Positions 56,779 to 64,000 of a stretch of DNA of 64,000 nucleotides are shown one piece after another. This DNA comes from Azospirillum picis. Lineage in GTDB: Bacteria > Pseudomonadota > Alphaproteobacteria > Azospirillales > Azospirillaceae. Every line of letters begins with the position of its first letter. The first letter of the stretch is position 1. The stretch covers positions 98,389-162,388 of the forward strand of contig NZ_JAGINO010000016.1 in the NCBI RefSeq assembly GCF_017876115.1. The letters are read 5' to 3'. The position numbers and the translations under genes were made by a program. The notes under the pieces are model-generated. The model had not been told where the DNA came from and did not search any database. It saw only the letters and a program-made list of their open reading frames with translations.

Positions 56779-56888
56779 ACGGCGGGAAGGAGGCGCAAGC
56801 GGAATTTCCTGCCGCCCCCGGGCGGTCAAATCTGCCGCCCGGCACCGAACGCCGTCAAATAATGCGTTCCGGATCAACGCTTTGGCCT

Positions 56889-56904
56889 TGGCCCGCATCC
56901 TGCA
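56889..56904 (+). promoter_or_regulatory. Candidate sigma-54 promoter
   Basis: TGGCCCGCATCCTGCA carries the invariant GG (56890-56891) and GC (56902-56903) exactly ten bases apart and matches TGGCACG-N4-TTGCA with two mismatches. It lies about 50 bases before the gene at 56956, a fitting distance. Confidence 0.4.
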
Positions 56905-56955
56905 AAGCACCTCCTGCCACGTCCCGACGGGGCTGGAATGCGAGGGGAGCGAACC

Positions 56956-57684
56956 ATGGTCAGCCTGTCCAGTTACGCCGATGTCGGCGGCATGGCGCAG
57001 AGCCTGCAGACGTCGATCGACGCGGCGGTCAAGCGGGTGCAGCAGCAAGCCGCGGCCGGATCGGGCGCACCGGCCGGCAAGGTCCAGGAGTACGAGCAGA
57101 CCGTCAACAAGTCGGCGCTGAACGCCGCGCCCTTCGCCACAAGCATCGGCACGCTGGTCAAGGATACCAGCCGGCTGAACGTCTTCAGTTCGCTTGCTGC
57201 CAACGACCCGGCCGACTTCTACAAATTCTCGGTCACCGGCTCCGGTGCCGTCACGCTGGGGACGGTGGGCGACGCCGGGGTGCGCCTGCAGTTGATGGAC
57301 CGCGGCGGCAAGATCGTCGCCGACAGCAGCAAGGACTCCGGCGCCACCTATGACGCCTTCCAGAAGCTGAAGAACGGGCAGCTCACGCTGGACAAGGGCG
57401 ACTACACGCTGCGCGTCGCGCGCGACAAGGACGTTCCCGTCAAGGATGCCAAGGATTACGGCGTCCAACTGCGCATGGGCACCTACAGCAAGGACTACGA
57501 CACCATCGCCAAGCAGCCGGCCAAGGGCGACAATCCGTTCGGCGGGAACCTCAAGCTGCAGGGGCTTGCCGCCATCCTCGGCGGCTCGACGGGCACCCCG
57601 CTCAACGCGGCAAGCATGCTGCTGGGCGGGTCTGCCAGCGGCTCCTACGGGGGACGGGGATCGCTGCTGAACGCGCTGCTGTGA
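56956..57684 (+). CDS. Hypothetical protein with PPC-like beta domain
   Basis: A 242-residue protein without a signal peptide. After a helical start (VSLSSYADVGGMAQSLQTS) comes a beta-rich domain (about 80-165; NDPADFYKFSVTGSGAVTLG, VRLQLMDRGGKIVADS) that resembles the bacterial pre-peptidase C-terminal (PPC) domain, then a Gly/Leu/Ser-rich tail ending LLNALL. The tail recalls type I-secreted proteins, but no RTX repeats are seen. ATG 56956 has GAGGGGAG upstream; ATG 56938 would add six residues. A sigma-54-like promoter precedes it. Confidence 0.7.
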   Translation: MVSLSSYADVGGMAQSLQTSIDAAVKRVQQQAAAGSGAPAGKVQEYEQTVNKSALNAAPFATSIGTLVKDTSRLNVFSSLAANDPADFYKFSVTGSGAVTLGTVGDAGVRLQLMDRGGKIVADSSKDSGATYDAFQKLKNGQLTLDKGDYTLRVARDKDVPVKDAKDYGVQLRMGTYSKDYDTIAKQPAKGDNPFGGNLKLQGLAAILGGSTGTPLNAASMLLGGSASGSYGGRGSLLNALL

Positions 57685-57714
57685 CAGCCGGCCGGCGATC
57701 CCCGGCCACCAGCG

Positions 57715-58365
57715 TCACACCAGACGATCGCGCCCCGACTCCTTGACCAGCAACACCGCCTGGGTGCGGCTGCCGACGCCCAGCGCCTTGAGCACGCCGG
57801 TCACGTGGGTCTTGACCGTCGACAGGTTCAGTCCCAGGCGCTCGCCGATCTCCTGGTTCGACAGGCCCTGGGCCAACAGATCGAGCACCTCCAACTGGCG
57901 CCGGGTCAAGCCGTCGAAGACCGTGGGAGCGCCGTTGCGCGCCGCGCCGGGCGCCACCGCCGGAGCACCCGGCATGCCGAGCACCGGCGGCACGTAGGAG
58001 CCTCCGGCCATCACCAGCCGCAGGATGTTCACCACCAGCACGTCATCGGTGGATTTCGGGATGAAGGCACGCACGCCGCGCGACAGCACCGCGCGCATCT
58101 CATCCGGCGAATCGATCATCGAGAAAATGACGACGGGAACGGGAGCGACCCGCTTGACCAACCCTTCCACGTCATCGAGGCCGCCGAGGCCCGGCATCCG
58201 CAGATCCATGACGACCAGGTCGAATGCCGCCCCTTCATCGAGAATGGCGTTCAACTGGCCGAAGCTGGTGGCGGCGACCACCACGGCCTGTTCGTCCAAT
58301 TCGCCAACCAAATGCGTCAAGCCGCTGCGGACGATGGAATGATCGTCGGCGATCAAAACCTGCAT
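57715..58365 (-). CDS. LuxR-type response regulator (NarL/FixJ family)
   Basis: A 216-residue two-domain regulator: receiver with acidic pair Asp7/Asp8, phospho-acceptor Asp54 (VVMDLRMPG) and Lys near 104 (FIPKST), a Pro/Ala/Gly-rich linker, and a LuxR helix-turn-helix (LTRRQLEVLDLLAQGLSNQE; LNLSTVKTHVTGVLKAL). No cognate kinase adjoins. It converges with the PPC-like gene and lies downstream of the porin gene. Confidence 0.93.
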   Translation of the reverse strand: MQVLIADDHSIVRSGLTHLVGELDEQAVVVAATSFGQLNAILDEGAAFDLVVMDLRMPGLGGLDDVEGLVKRVAPVPVVIFSMIDSPDEMRAVLSRGVRAFIPKSTDDVLVVNILRLVMAGGSYVPPVLGMPGAPAVAPGAARNGAPTVFDGLTRRQLEVLDLLAQGLSNQEIGERLGLNLSTVKTHVTGVLKALGVGSRTQAVLLVKESGRDRLV

Positions 58366-58465
58366 GTAACGTCTCGGACCGGAAAGCCTAGGTACAGCAC
58401 CGTCATACGCTGACGCAACGGTCCGCGCTACCTCCTTCGCAGGCGGTGCGGCCCCGGCATGGGCC

Positions 58466-58496
58466 GGGGCCGGCCGCCTCTTCGGCGGCCGGCCCC
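58466..58496 (-). terminator. Strong GC hairpin after the porin gene
   Basis: A perfect 13-bp stem (GGGGCCGGCCGCC arm) with a 5-base loop, between the porin stop and the start of the response regulator gene. No T-run follows, so termination would be partial or factor-dependent. Confidence 0.5.
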
Positions 58497-58523
58497 CTGC
58501 CCCACTGCCAATCGGGAGGCTTC

Positions 58524-58556
58524 GATCAGAAAACCCCGATCAGAAAACCCCGATCA
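58524..58556. repeat. 14-bp tandem repeat over the porin stop codon
   Basis: Two identical units GATCAGAAAACCCC (58524-58537, 58538-58551) run into a third partial copy containing the porin stop codon (58554-58556). Confidence 0.7.
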
Positions 58557-59597
58557 GGAGACCTTGATGAGGATCTGGGCACGGCGGTTCGACGGCTCAC
58601 GCACGTTCGGACCGGTCGGGACCATGAGCTGGTTTTCGCCCACGCCGTCGACACGGATCATGTTGGCCGGCGTGCCGCGGGCGATCAGGGCCCGGCGGAC
58701 CGCTTCGGCGCGGCGCAGGGACAGCCGCTGGTTGTAGGCCGGCGAACCCGAGGTGTCGGTGTGGCCGATCACCTGGATGTTGACGGCACGCACGCGGCCG
58801 GCGGCGTCGGCCGCGTCGGCGATGATCTTCTCCGAGGTCGGCGTGATCGTCGACTTGTCCCAGTCGAAGAACACCTGATACTCGGTCTGCGGCTGGGCCT
58901 GGACCGGCGCCGGAACGGGGGCCGGGGCGGCCACCGGGGTCGGACGCGCCGGGCCGCCGAAGCTGTAACGCAGGCCGGCGAGGATGGTGTGGTTGCGGTA
59001 TTCGCCCTTCGAGCTGGCCGGCCCGAGGTCGAACTCCGGATCGGTGGTGGCGAAATACCGGTAATCCAGCGTCACGGCCAGATTGTCGGTGATGTCGTAG
59101 GACGCACCGACGATGCCCTGATAGGCGAACACCCAGTCGCGGTCGCTCTGGCCGCCGAGCGTCTGCTTCACGCCGGCCACACCGGCACCGACGCCGATGT
59201 AGGGGGTGATGGGCAGGCCGAACTTGAAGTCGTACAGCAGGTTGCCCATGAAGGCGATGGAGCTCATCTTGCCATCGACGCCGTTCAGGGCGGGGGTGGC
59301 GCTGCTGGTGTCGTCAACGCGGTTGCGCCAGCGCCACGCCGTCTCCAGCTCGGCGCGCAGGCCCATGGCGGTGGCGTAGCCAGCCGACAGGTCACCGATG
59401 CCGCCGATCTTGAAGTCCTCGGTCAGCCCGAAGCCCGGCGCCGGATAGCTCCTGACATCGGCATCCCGGGTCCAGTTCACACCGGCGCCGGCACCGACGT
59501 AGAAGCCCTCCGTAGCGGCGGACGCGACAGCCGGCAGAACCAGCGAAGGAACGGCGACAGCCAGCGCCGAACCCAGCAAAACCCCACGCATCGTCAT
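58554..59597 (-). CDS. OmpA-family outer membrane protein
   Basis: A 347-residue outer-membrane protein: signal peptide (to about residue 27, ASAA), an eight-stranded beta-barrel (about 28-215; GFYVGAGAGVNWTRDADV start), a Pro/Ala linker (PVAAPAPVPAPVQ), and a C-terminal OmpA peptidoglycan-binding domain (VQVFFDWDKS-like start; IQVIGHTDTSGS, NQRLSLRRAEAVRR). ATG 59597 follows GAAGGGAAC. Likely an abundant structural porin tying the outer membrane to the wall. A tandem repeat covers its stop. Confidence 0.93.
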   Translation of the reverse strand: MTMRGVLLGSALAVAVPSLVLPAVASAATEGFYVGAGAGVNWTRDADVRSYPAPGFGLTEDFKIGGIGDLSAGYATAMGLRAELETAWRWRNRVDDTSSATPALNGVDGKMSSIAFMGNLLYDFKFGLPITPYIGVGAGVAGVKQTLGGQSDRDWVFAYQGIVGASYDITDNLAVTLDYRYFATTDPEFDLGPASSKGEYRNHTILAGLRYSFGGPARPTPVAAPAPVPAPVQAQPQTEYQVFFDWDKSTITPTSEKIIADAADAAGRVRAVNIQVIGHTDTSGSPAYNQRLSLRRAEAVRRALIARGTPANMIRVDGVGENQLMVPTGPNVREPSNRRAQILIKVS

Positions 59598-59812
59598 ATT
59601 CTTGTTCCCTTCATTGACGGCGTTGGCGAAACGATTCAGCCGTGGTCTGCATCAAAACGCCGTGACAGACCGGGCTCTGGCCGGGACAATGGAGGTCGGC
59701 GGACAAGCTGCCAATCCCGCTCCGGCAAGGCTTTTCAACCTGTTGCCGATTTGCCGCAGCGCACTATGAGCAAGATTTCCATTTCGTAACAGACACTTGG
59801 ATAGAAATACCC

Positions 59813-60910
59813 ATGCTCTCTACCACGAACGGAGCGCCGGACTACCCCTTTTGCTCCACCCCCGAGGCCGGTGGATGGCTGGAAGTCGCGCCCGGCGTGC
59901 TCTGGATAAGGCTGGCCCTGCCCTTCCAGCTCGACCACGTGAACGTCTGGGCGCTGGATGGCGGCGACTCCGGATGGACGTTGGTCGATTGCGGGTTGGG
60001 CGATCCCCGCAGCCTTTCGGTCTGGGAGGGACTGCTCCGCGACGCCCTCGCGCGGCGCTCAGTGCAACGGGTGGTTGTCACCCACTTCCATCCCGATCAT
60101 ATCGGGGCGGCGGGCTGGCTGGTGGAGCGGACCGGTGCCGTCTTCGCCGCGTCGCTGACCGAATGGCTCCTCGCCCGCGCGCTGTCTGCGGGCAGCGATG
60201 CCGCCGCCGACGCCGCAGCGGAGCGTTTCTATCGCCGCAGCGGGATGGCGGAGGAGGCGATAGCGTCCATGCTCGGACGCAAGGGCGCCTACAACCGCGG
60301 CGTGCCGAGCGTGCCGCCGACCCTGACCCGGCTGCGCGCAGGCGACCGGCTGACGGTGGGACGCCACGAGTGGATCGTGATCGGTGGCAGCGGCCATACC
60401 GCCGAACCGGTCAGCCTCTACCGCCCCGCCGACGGGAACGGCGAGACCGGCCTGCTGATCTCCGGTGACCAGATCCTGCCGCGGATCAGCCCGAACATCA
60501 GCGTCTGGCCGGCCGAACCCGATGCCGATCCCTTGGCCGACTATCTCGCCAGCCTCGATGGCTGGTCGGCGTTGCCGGCCGATACGTTGGTTCTGCCCTC
60601 TCACGGCCGTCCTTTCCGCGGCCTGCACGAGCGGGCACGGGCGCTCGCCGACCACCATGCGGAAAGGCTGGAGGAGATCGAGACGCTGTGCGCCACGCCA
60701 CGGACCGCGGCCGCGGTGACGCGGGCGCTGTTCCCCCGACCGCTCGACGCGCAGCAGACGCTGTTCGCGCTGGGTGAGGCGATCGCCCACCTGAACCACC
60801 TGATCCACCGGGGGAGGATGCTGAGGATGGTGGCGGACGAGGGGGCGGGAAGGAGCGGCGCCGACCTCTATGGGCTGGCCGGCACCGCCGGAACGCTCAT
60901 GACTCGGTGA
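59813..60910 (+). CDS. Metallo-beta-lactamase fold hydrolase
   Basis: A 365-residue MBL-fold protein. The metal motif HxHxDH appears as THFHPDHIG (residues 90-98), with later ligands in GGSGHTAEP, SGDQILP and LPSHGRPF. The C-terminal helical part (HAERLEEIETLC; ALGEAIAHLNHLIHRGRM) fits the glyoxalase II/lactonase-like group that includes a winged helix. Substrate unknown; beta-lactam hydrolysis should not be assumed. Divergent from the porin gene, and overlapping the next gene by 14 bases tail to tail. Confidence 0.87.
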   Translation: MLSTTNGAPDYPFCSTPEAGGWLEVAPGVLWIRLALPFQLDHVNVWALDGGDSGWTLVDCGLGDPRSLSVWEGLLRDALARRSVQRVVVTHFHPDHIGAAGWLVERTGAVFAASLTEWLLARALSAGSDAAADAAAERFYRRSGMAEEAIASMLGRKGAYNRGVPSVPPTLTRLRAGDRLTVGRHEWIVIGGSGHTAEPVSLYRPADGNGETGLLISGDQILPRISPNISVWPAEPDADPLADYLASLDGWSALPADTLVLPSHGRPFRGLHERARALADHHAERLEEIETLCATPRTAAAVTRALFPRPLDAQQTLFALGEAIAHLNHLIHRGRMLRMVADEGAGRSGADLYGLAGTAGTLMTR

Positions 60911-61106
60911 CGAGTTCGAACTCGTGGGGATCGAGCAGGGTCGACACCGACAGCGTCTTCAGTGTCTTCGGATCGTCGGTCCTCTGCATCTGGGCGTGCT
61001 GGGTCCCCATGCCGTCCTTGCGGATGGCGATCACCAGCCAATAGCCTCCACTGGGTGAGAGCTTGCGATAAATCTGGCCCTCGACCACCTCGCGCTTCCT
61101 GCGCAT
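60897..61106 (-). CDS. Small hypothetical protein (69 aa)
   Basis: A compact basic protein: MRRKREVVEGQIYRKLSPSG, then a beta-like stretch (YWLVIAIRKDGMG) and an acidic end (LLDPHEFELVTES). The GGAG eight bases before ATG 61106 supports this start over a longer open frame. Its end overlaps the metallo-hydrolase gene by 14 bases on the opposite strand. No family recognised, but it looks like a folded single-domain protein. Confidence 0.65.
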   Translation of the reverse strand: MRRKREVVEGQIYRKLSPSGGYWLVIAIRKDGMGTQHAQMQRTDDPKTLKTLSVSTLLDPHEFELVTES

Positions 61107-61376
61107 TTTCTTTTCTCCAAAACCCGTCCCTGACCGGCGGCCGCGGGGGCCGCTGCGAAGGGCGCCATTGAAGCACAAAACACCCCGGTCTTGGCGAGTG
61201 TCCGATCGGTGACCCTTGAAGGTCGCGCATGAGATCGACGCCATGGTGCGCTGCGCCGGGCAATGCCGCATCCGCTCTGCCGCAGCGCAGCATCGCCCGG
61301 GGCACCTCGTATGACCCTTTGCCGCAGCGCGGTTTCAGGCTGGAACAAACGCCTCGCCTGTGGGTTCATAAGGGTC

Positions 61377-61640
61377 ATGAATACCGACCTCGACGTGCTT
61401 GTCTTCGCAACCCGCCTGGTTGATGAACTGGGCGAGACCGCGATTCGCATGAGCCGCGTTCGTCTTGTCGAACTCACGGCCGCCAACCACACCCGCGCCG
61501 CCGCCTTCTGGCGGGACGTCCTGCGAACATCCGAAAGGCTGCTGAACGAACGATCCGGTAAACGGGTCAACGCTGCGGCGATCGCGGCGGCGCAAACTGC
61601 GCCGGCCTCCGTGATGCATGTCCCAAGGCCCATACCCTGA
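61377..61640 (+). CDS. Small hypothetical protein (87 aa)
   Basis: Mostly helical (LDVLVFATRLVDELGETAIR, then AAFWRDVLRTSERLLNERS) with a loose Ala/Pro end. AAGGG lies close (two bases) before ATG 61377, so the start is uncertain. No family recognised. It faces livK and is transcribed convergently with it. Confidence 0.5.
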   Translation: MNTDLDVLVFATRLVDELGETAIRMSRVRLVELTAANHTRAAAFWRDVLRTSERLLNERSGKRVNAAAIAAAQTAPASVMHVPRPIP

Positions 61641-61754
61641 CGCCGGTGCCCTGACCGCGCCCCGCGCGGGACCCTCCGGCTGCGCCTGACAGCCCCGCGA
61701 TGGCGGGGACCGGAGGCCCAGGGACCGCGAAACCGCCCACCCGAACACCACAAG

Positions 61755-61790
61755 CGCAAGAAAAAGGGGCCGGCACCAGGTGCCGGCCCC
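61755..61790 (-). terminator. Intrinsic terminator of livK
   Basis: On the minus strand a perfect 11-bp stem (GGGGCCGGCAC arm, 3-base loop) runs into TTTTTCTTGCG. It starts 25 bases after the livK stop. A clear rho-independent terminator for the liv operon. Confidence 0.88.
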
Positions 61791-61815
61791 TCATTTGCTG
61801 ACGGACTCAGTCCGC

Positions 61816-62916
61816 TTACTTCACTTCGGCGTACTGGCCATTGGTCCACTTGTACCAGACATAGGCCGGGCTGGTGACGTCGCCCTTGGCGTCGAACCCG
61901 ATCTTGCCGATGACGGTGTCGTAATCGCCCTTGCGCAGGACATCCGACACCTTGGCGACATCGGTCGAACCGGCCTTCTTCACCGCCTCGGCCCACGCCT
62001 GCAGGGCGGCGTAGGTGTAGAGGGTGTAGCCTTCCGGCTCGTAGCCGGCCTTGCGGAAGTCCTCGACGACCTTCTTGGCCGTCGGCTTCTCGCGCGGGTC
62101 CGGGCCGAAGGTCATCATGGTGTTCTCGCCGGCGTCGCCGGTGATGGCCCAGTACTCGTTGGTCACCAGCGCGTCACCCGACACGATGGGGGCCTTCATG
62201 CCCTGGTCCTTCATCTGGCGGGCGATCAGACCGGCCTCGGTGTGGTAGCCGCCGACATAGACGACGTCGATGTTGGCCTGCTTCAGCTTCGACACCAGGG
62301 CCGAGTAGTCCTTCTCGCCGGCCGTGTAGGCCTCGTAGATGGCTTCCTTCTGCCCGCCGGCGTTCAGCGCCTTCTGCGTCTCGTCGGCCAAGCCCTTACC
62401 ATAGGCCGACTTGTCGTGCAGGATGGCGACGTTCTTGCCCTTGTAGTTGTCGAGCAGGTACTTGCCGGCGATGGCGCCCTGCTGGTCGTCACGGCCGCAG
62501 ACGCGGAAGACGTTCTTCAGGCCCTGTTCGGTCAGCTTGGGGTTGGTCGAGGCCGGGGAGATCTGCAGCATGCCTTCTTCGGCATAGACCTGGCTGGCGG
62601 GGATCGACGAGCCCGAGCAGAAATGCCCGGCCACGAACTTCACGCCGGCCTTGGCCAACTGGTTGGCCACCGCGACGGCCTGCTTGGGGTCGCAGGCGTC
62701 GTCGCCGACTTCCAGCTTCAGCTTCTGGCCCAGGACACCGCCGGCGGCGTTGATGTCCTTGACGGCCTGCTCAATGCCCTTCTTCATCTGCTCGCCGAAG
62801 GTGGCGTACTGGCCGGTGATCGGGCCGGCGGTCGCCACCGCGATGTCGGCCTTGGCGGCCGTGGCGGTGAGCGCGGTCGCCGCGATCGCGGCGAGAAGGG
62901 ACAGCTTGAATTTCAT
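61816..62916 (-). CDS. livK: Branched-chain amino acid ABC transporter, binding protein
   Basis: Periplasmic leucine/isoleucine/valine-type binding protein, 366 residues. Signal peptide to about residue 23 (AATALTATAAKA), then the family start DIAVATAGPITGQYATFGEQ, GHFCSGSSIPASQVY near 100 and two Cys pairs (DDACDP/HFCSG). ATG 62916 is chosen for the signal peptide; the frame is open 37 codons further. Its terminator follows, so it is the last gene of the operon. Confidence 0.93.
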   Translation of the reverse strand: MKFKLSLLAAIAATALTATAAKADIAVATAGPITGQYATFGEQMKKGIEQAVKDINAAGGVLGQKLKLEVGDDACDPKQAVAVANQLAKAGVKFVAGHFCSGSSIPASQVYAEEGMLQISPASTNPKLTEQGLKNVFRVCGRDDQQGAIAGKYLLDNYKGKNVAILHDKSAYGKGLADETQKALNAGGQKEAIYEAYTAGEKDYSALVSKLKQANIDVVYVGGYHTEAGLIARQMKDQGMKAPIVSGDALVTNEYWAITGDAGENTMMTFGPDPREKPTAKKVVEDFRKAGYEPEGYTLYTYAALQAWAEAVKKAGSTDVAKVSDVLRKGDYDTVIGKIGFDAKGDVTSPAYVWYKWTNGQYAEVK

Positions 62917-63087
62917 GGGTGTGCTTGCTCCCTGTTCGATGAGTGGTCCCTGTTGCAACATACCCCCGACCCTTGCGGGTCTTGCCGCCGGGTCCCCTCC
63001 GGCGGTGTCCAGGCTACCATACTCCAAGTGGCGCGGAGAGCGACAGTTTCGCGGACGCCCCTGGCGGTATGGCCTATGATTGGCGGC

Positions 63088-63447
63088 TCATTTCGCGGAC
63101 GCCGAACCCGACCGCTCCCTCCAGGCGAAGGGACCTGCGCGCTCGTAGAGCCACGGGTACTGGTTGACCATGCGGCGGGCGATGGCGATGCGGTGGGCGG
63201 TCAGGGTGATGGCGGCGATCACCGCCGTGTGGACGATGAAGCCCCAGGGCGCCAGCAACTGCTCGCCGAACAGGCCCCAGGCCAGGAAGCGGTCGCCCAC
63301 CCCCAGCAGCAGCGAGTAGGCCAGCACGCTGCCCACCGGCTTCCACCCCTCCGCCAGCGTCTGGCCGGTCAGAACCCCGCAGCCCCCGAACACCAGAACC
63401 GTCAGGAACACGAACACCGCAAGCGAAGACCCCAGCAGCGTCTCCAT
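63088..63447 (-). CDS. Small membrane protein next to liv genes (DUF6867-like)
   Basis: A 119-residue protein with three hydrophobic segments (LAVFVFLTVLVFGGCGVL; GSVLAYSLLLGVGDRFLAWG; FIVHTAVIAAITLTAHRIAI) and a basic C-terminus ending SGSASAK. I recall DUF6867 proteins lying between livF and livK in Rhodospirillales, which fits this position, but cannot confirm the number. It starts one base after livF stops. Probably an accessory of the amino-acid importer. Confidence 0.75.
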   Translation of the reverse strand: METLLGSSLAVFVFLTVLVFGGCGVLTGQTLAEGWKPVGSVLAYSLLLGVGDRFLAWGLFGEQLLAPWGFIVHTAVIAAITLTAHRIAIARRMVNQYPWLYERAGPFAWRERSGSASAK

Positions 63448-63448
63448 C

Positions 63449-64000
63449 TCAGTGCCCCCCTTCCAGATAGGCCGCCCGGACCTCAGAGTCGGCCAGAAGC
63501 TGCGCCCCGGTCCCCGTCATCGTGATCTTCCCCGTCACCATCACATAGGCACGGTGCGCCAGCTTCAGCGCGTGGAACGCGTTCTGCTCCACCATGAACA
63601 CCGTCATCTTCTGTTCCCGGTTGATCTCCGCGATCACCTGGAAGATCTGCTTCACGATCAGCGGCGCCAGGCCCAGCGACGGCTCGTCCAGCAGCAGAAG
63701 ACGCGGCTGGCTCATCAAGGCCCGCCCGATCGCCAGCATCTGCTGCTCGCCCCCGGACATCGTCCCCGCCCGCTGGTTGATCCGCTCCTTCAGCCGCGGG
63801 AACAGCGTCAGAACCCGCTCCAGTTCGCGATCGAAGCTGCCGGGCTGCGCCACGATCGAGCCCATCTGCAGGTTCTCCAGCACCGTCATCCGCGGGAAGA
63901 TGCGACGCCCCTCCGGAGACTGCGCGATGCCGCGCCGCACGATCTCGTGCGTCGGCAGCCCGGTGATGTCCTCGCCCTCGAAGAGCACCCGGCCCTGGCG
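63449..64000 (-). CDS. livF: Branched-chain amino acid ABC transporter ATPase LivF (5' end missing)
   Basis: ATP-binding subunit of the importer; 183 residues are visible and the N-terminus with Walker A is off the right edge (the frame is open to base 64000). Present are the Q-loop region (GIAQSPEGRRIFPRMTVLEN), ABC signature MSGGEQQMLAIGRAL, Walker B (RLLLLDEPSLGLAP) and the switch region (VFMVEQNAFHAL), where LivF types carry Glu-Gln-Asn instead of His. It leads into the DUF6867-like and livK genes. Confidence 0.95.
   Translation of the reverse strand, partial: RQGRVLFEGEDITGLPTHEIVRRGIAQSPEGRRIFPRMTVLENLQMGSIVAQPGSFDRELERVLTLFPRLKERINQRAGTMSGGEQQMLAIGRALMSQPRLLLLDEPSLGLAPLIVKQIFQVIAEINREQKMTVFMVEQNAFHALKLAHRAYVMVTGKITMTGTGAQLLADSEVRAAYLEGGH

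Noticed and set aside
58524..58556. Tandem repeat considered as a CRISPR remnant
   Set aside because: Units are 14 bp, directly adjacent without spacers, and no cas genes are present.
59630..59670. Inverted AACGCCGT/ACGGCGTT arms upstream of the porin gene
   Set aside because: Arms are more than 30 bases apart and only 8 bp long; likely chance in GC-rich DNA.

Overview
The window is GC-rich, tightly packed bacterial chromosome or chromid. It looks like an alphaproteobacterium of the Rhodospirillales, and Azospirillum or a close relative is my best guess. That guess rests on gene content (two large chemoreceptors, CheC, an HWE-type kinase, HD-GYP and DUF2336 proteins, a STAS-fused MlaE, a DUF6867-type protein beside liv genes) and on recall of protein families, not on a database search. 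I see no rRNA, tRNA, CRISPR array, insertion sequence or prophage. Both ends are cut inside genes: a chemoreceptor on the left and livF on the right.

Left to right: the end of a chemoreceptor (3-1955); a phosphate-uptake operon pstSCAB behind a Pho-box-like site and closed by a strong terminator (1983-6102); a methyltransferase, an HD-GYP protein, a VOC protein and a TetA-like exporter (6.2-10.8 kb); a DUF983 gene with a 46-residue membrane protein, and an NmrA-like protein (10.9-12.7 kb); a YgiQ-type radical SAM protein; an ABC exporter behind a long leader with a possible 22-codon upstream ORF; and an SDR (13.2-18.5 kb). On the minus strand follow a marR-led operon (periplasmic protein, AhpD-like protein, glutamine amidotransferase; 18.5-21.4 kb) and an overlapping cheC, histidine kinase, response regulator operon (21.5-24.4 kb).

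The middle holds a DUF2076 protein, a second chemoreceptor, a 62-residue Gln/Gly/Cys peptide and ppc (24.8-32.3 kb). Next is a complete-looking sugar-acid cluster (32.6-40.4 kb): a GntR/FCD repressor, UxuB-type reductase, zinc dehydrogenase, three-part TRAP transporter and mannonate dehydratase UxuA. An identical 14-bp sequence lies before the repressor gene and before uxuB. After that come a bacteriohemerythrin, a Fic-fold protein without its catalytic motif, an AraC regulator, leuA, a CocE-fold protein lacking two of three catalytic residues, and adenine deaminase (40.5-48.8 kb).

The right part holds a DUF2336/histidine-kinase pair behind a CtrA-like site, a His-rich protein of unknown function, an Mla-type lipid transport operon, apt, a PPC-domain-like protein with a sigma-54-like promoter, a LuxR-type response regulator, an OmpA-like porin, a metallo-beta-lactamase-fold hydrolase, two small hypothetical genes, and the start of a liv operon (48.8-64 kb). 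The strongest leads for new biology are the two pseudoenzymes (Fic-like and CocE-like), the self-regulated sugar-acid operon, the Cys-tailed MarR operon, and the exporter leader ORF.
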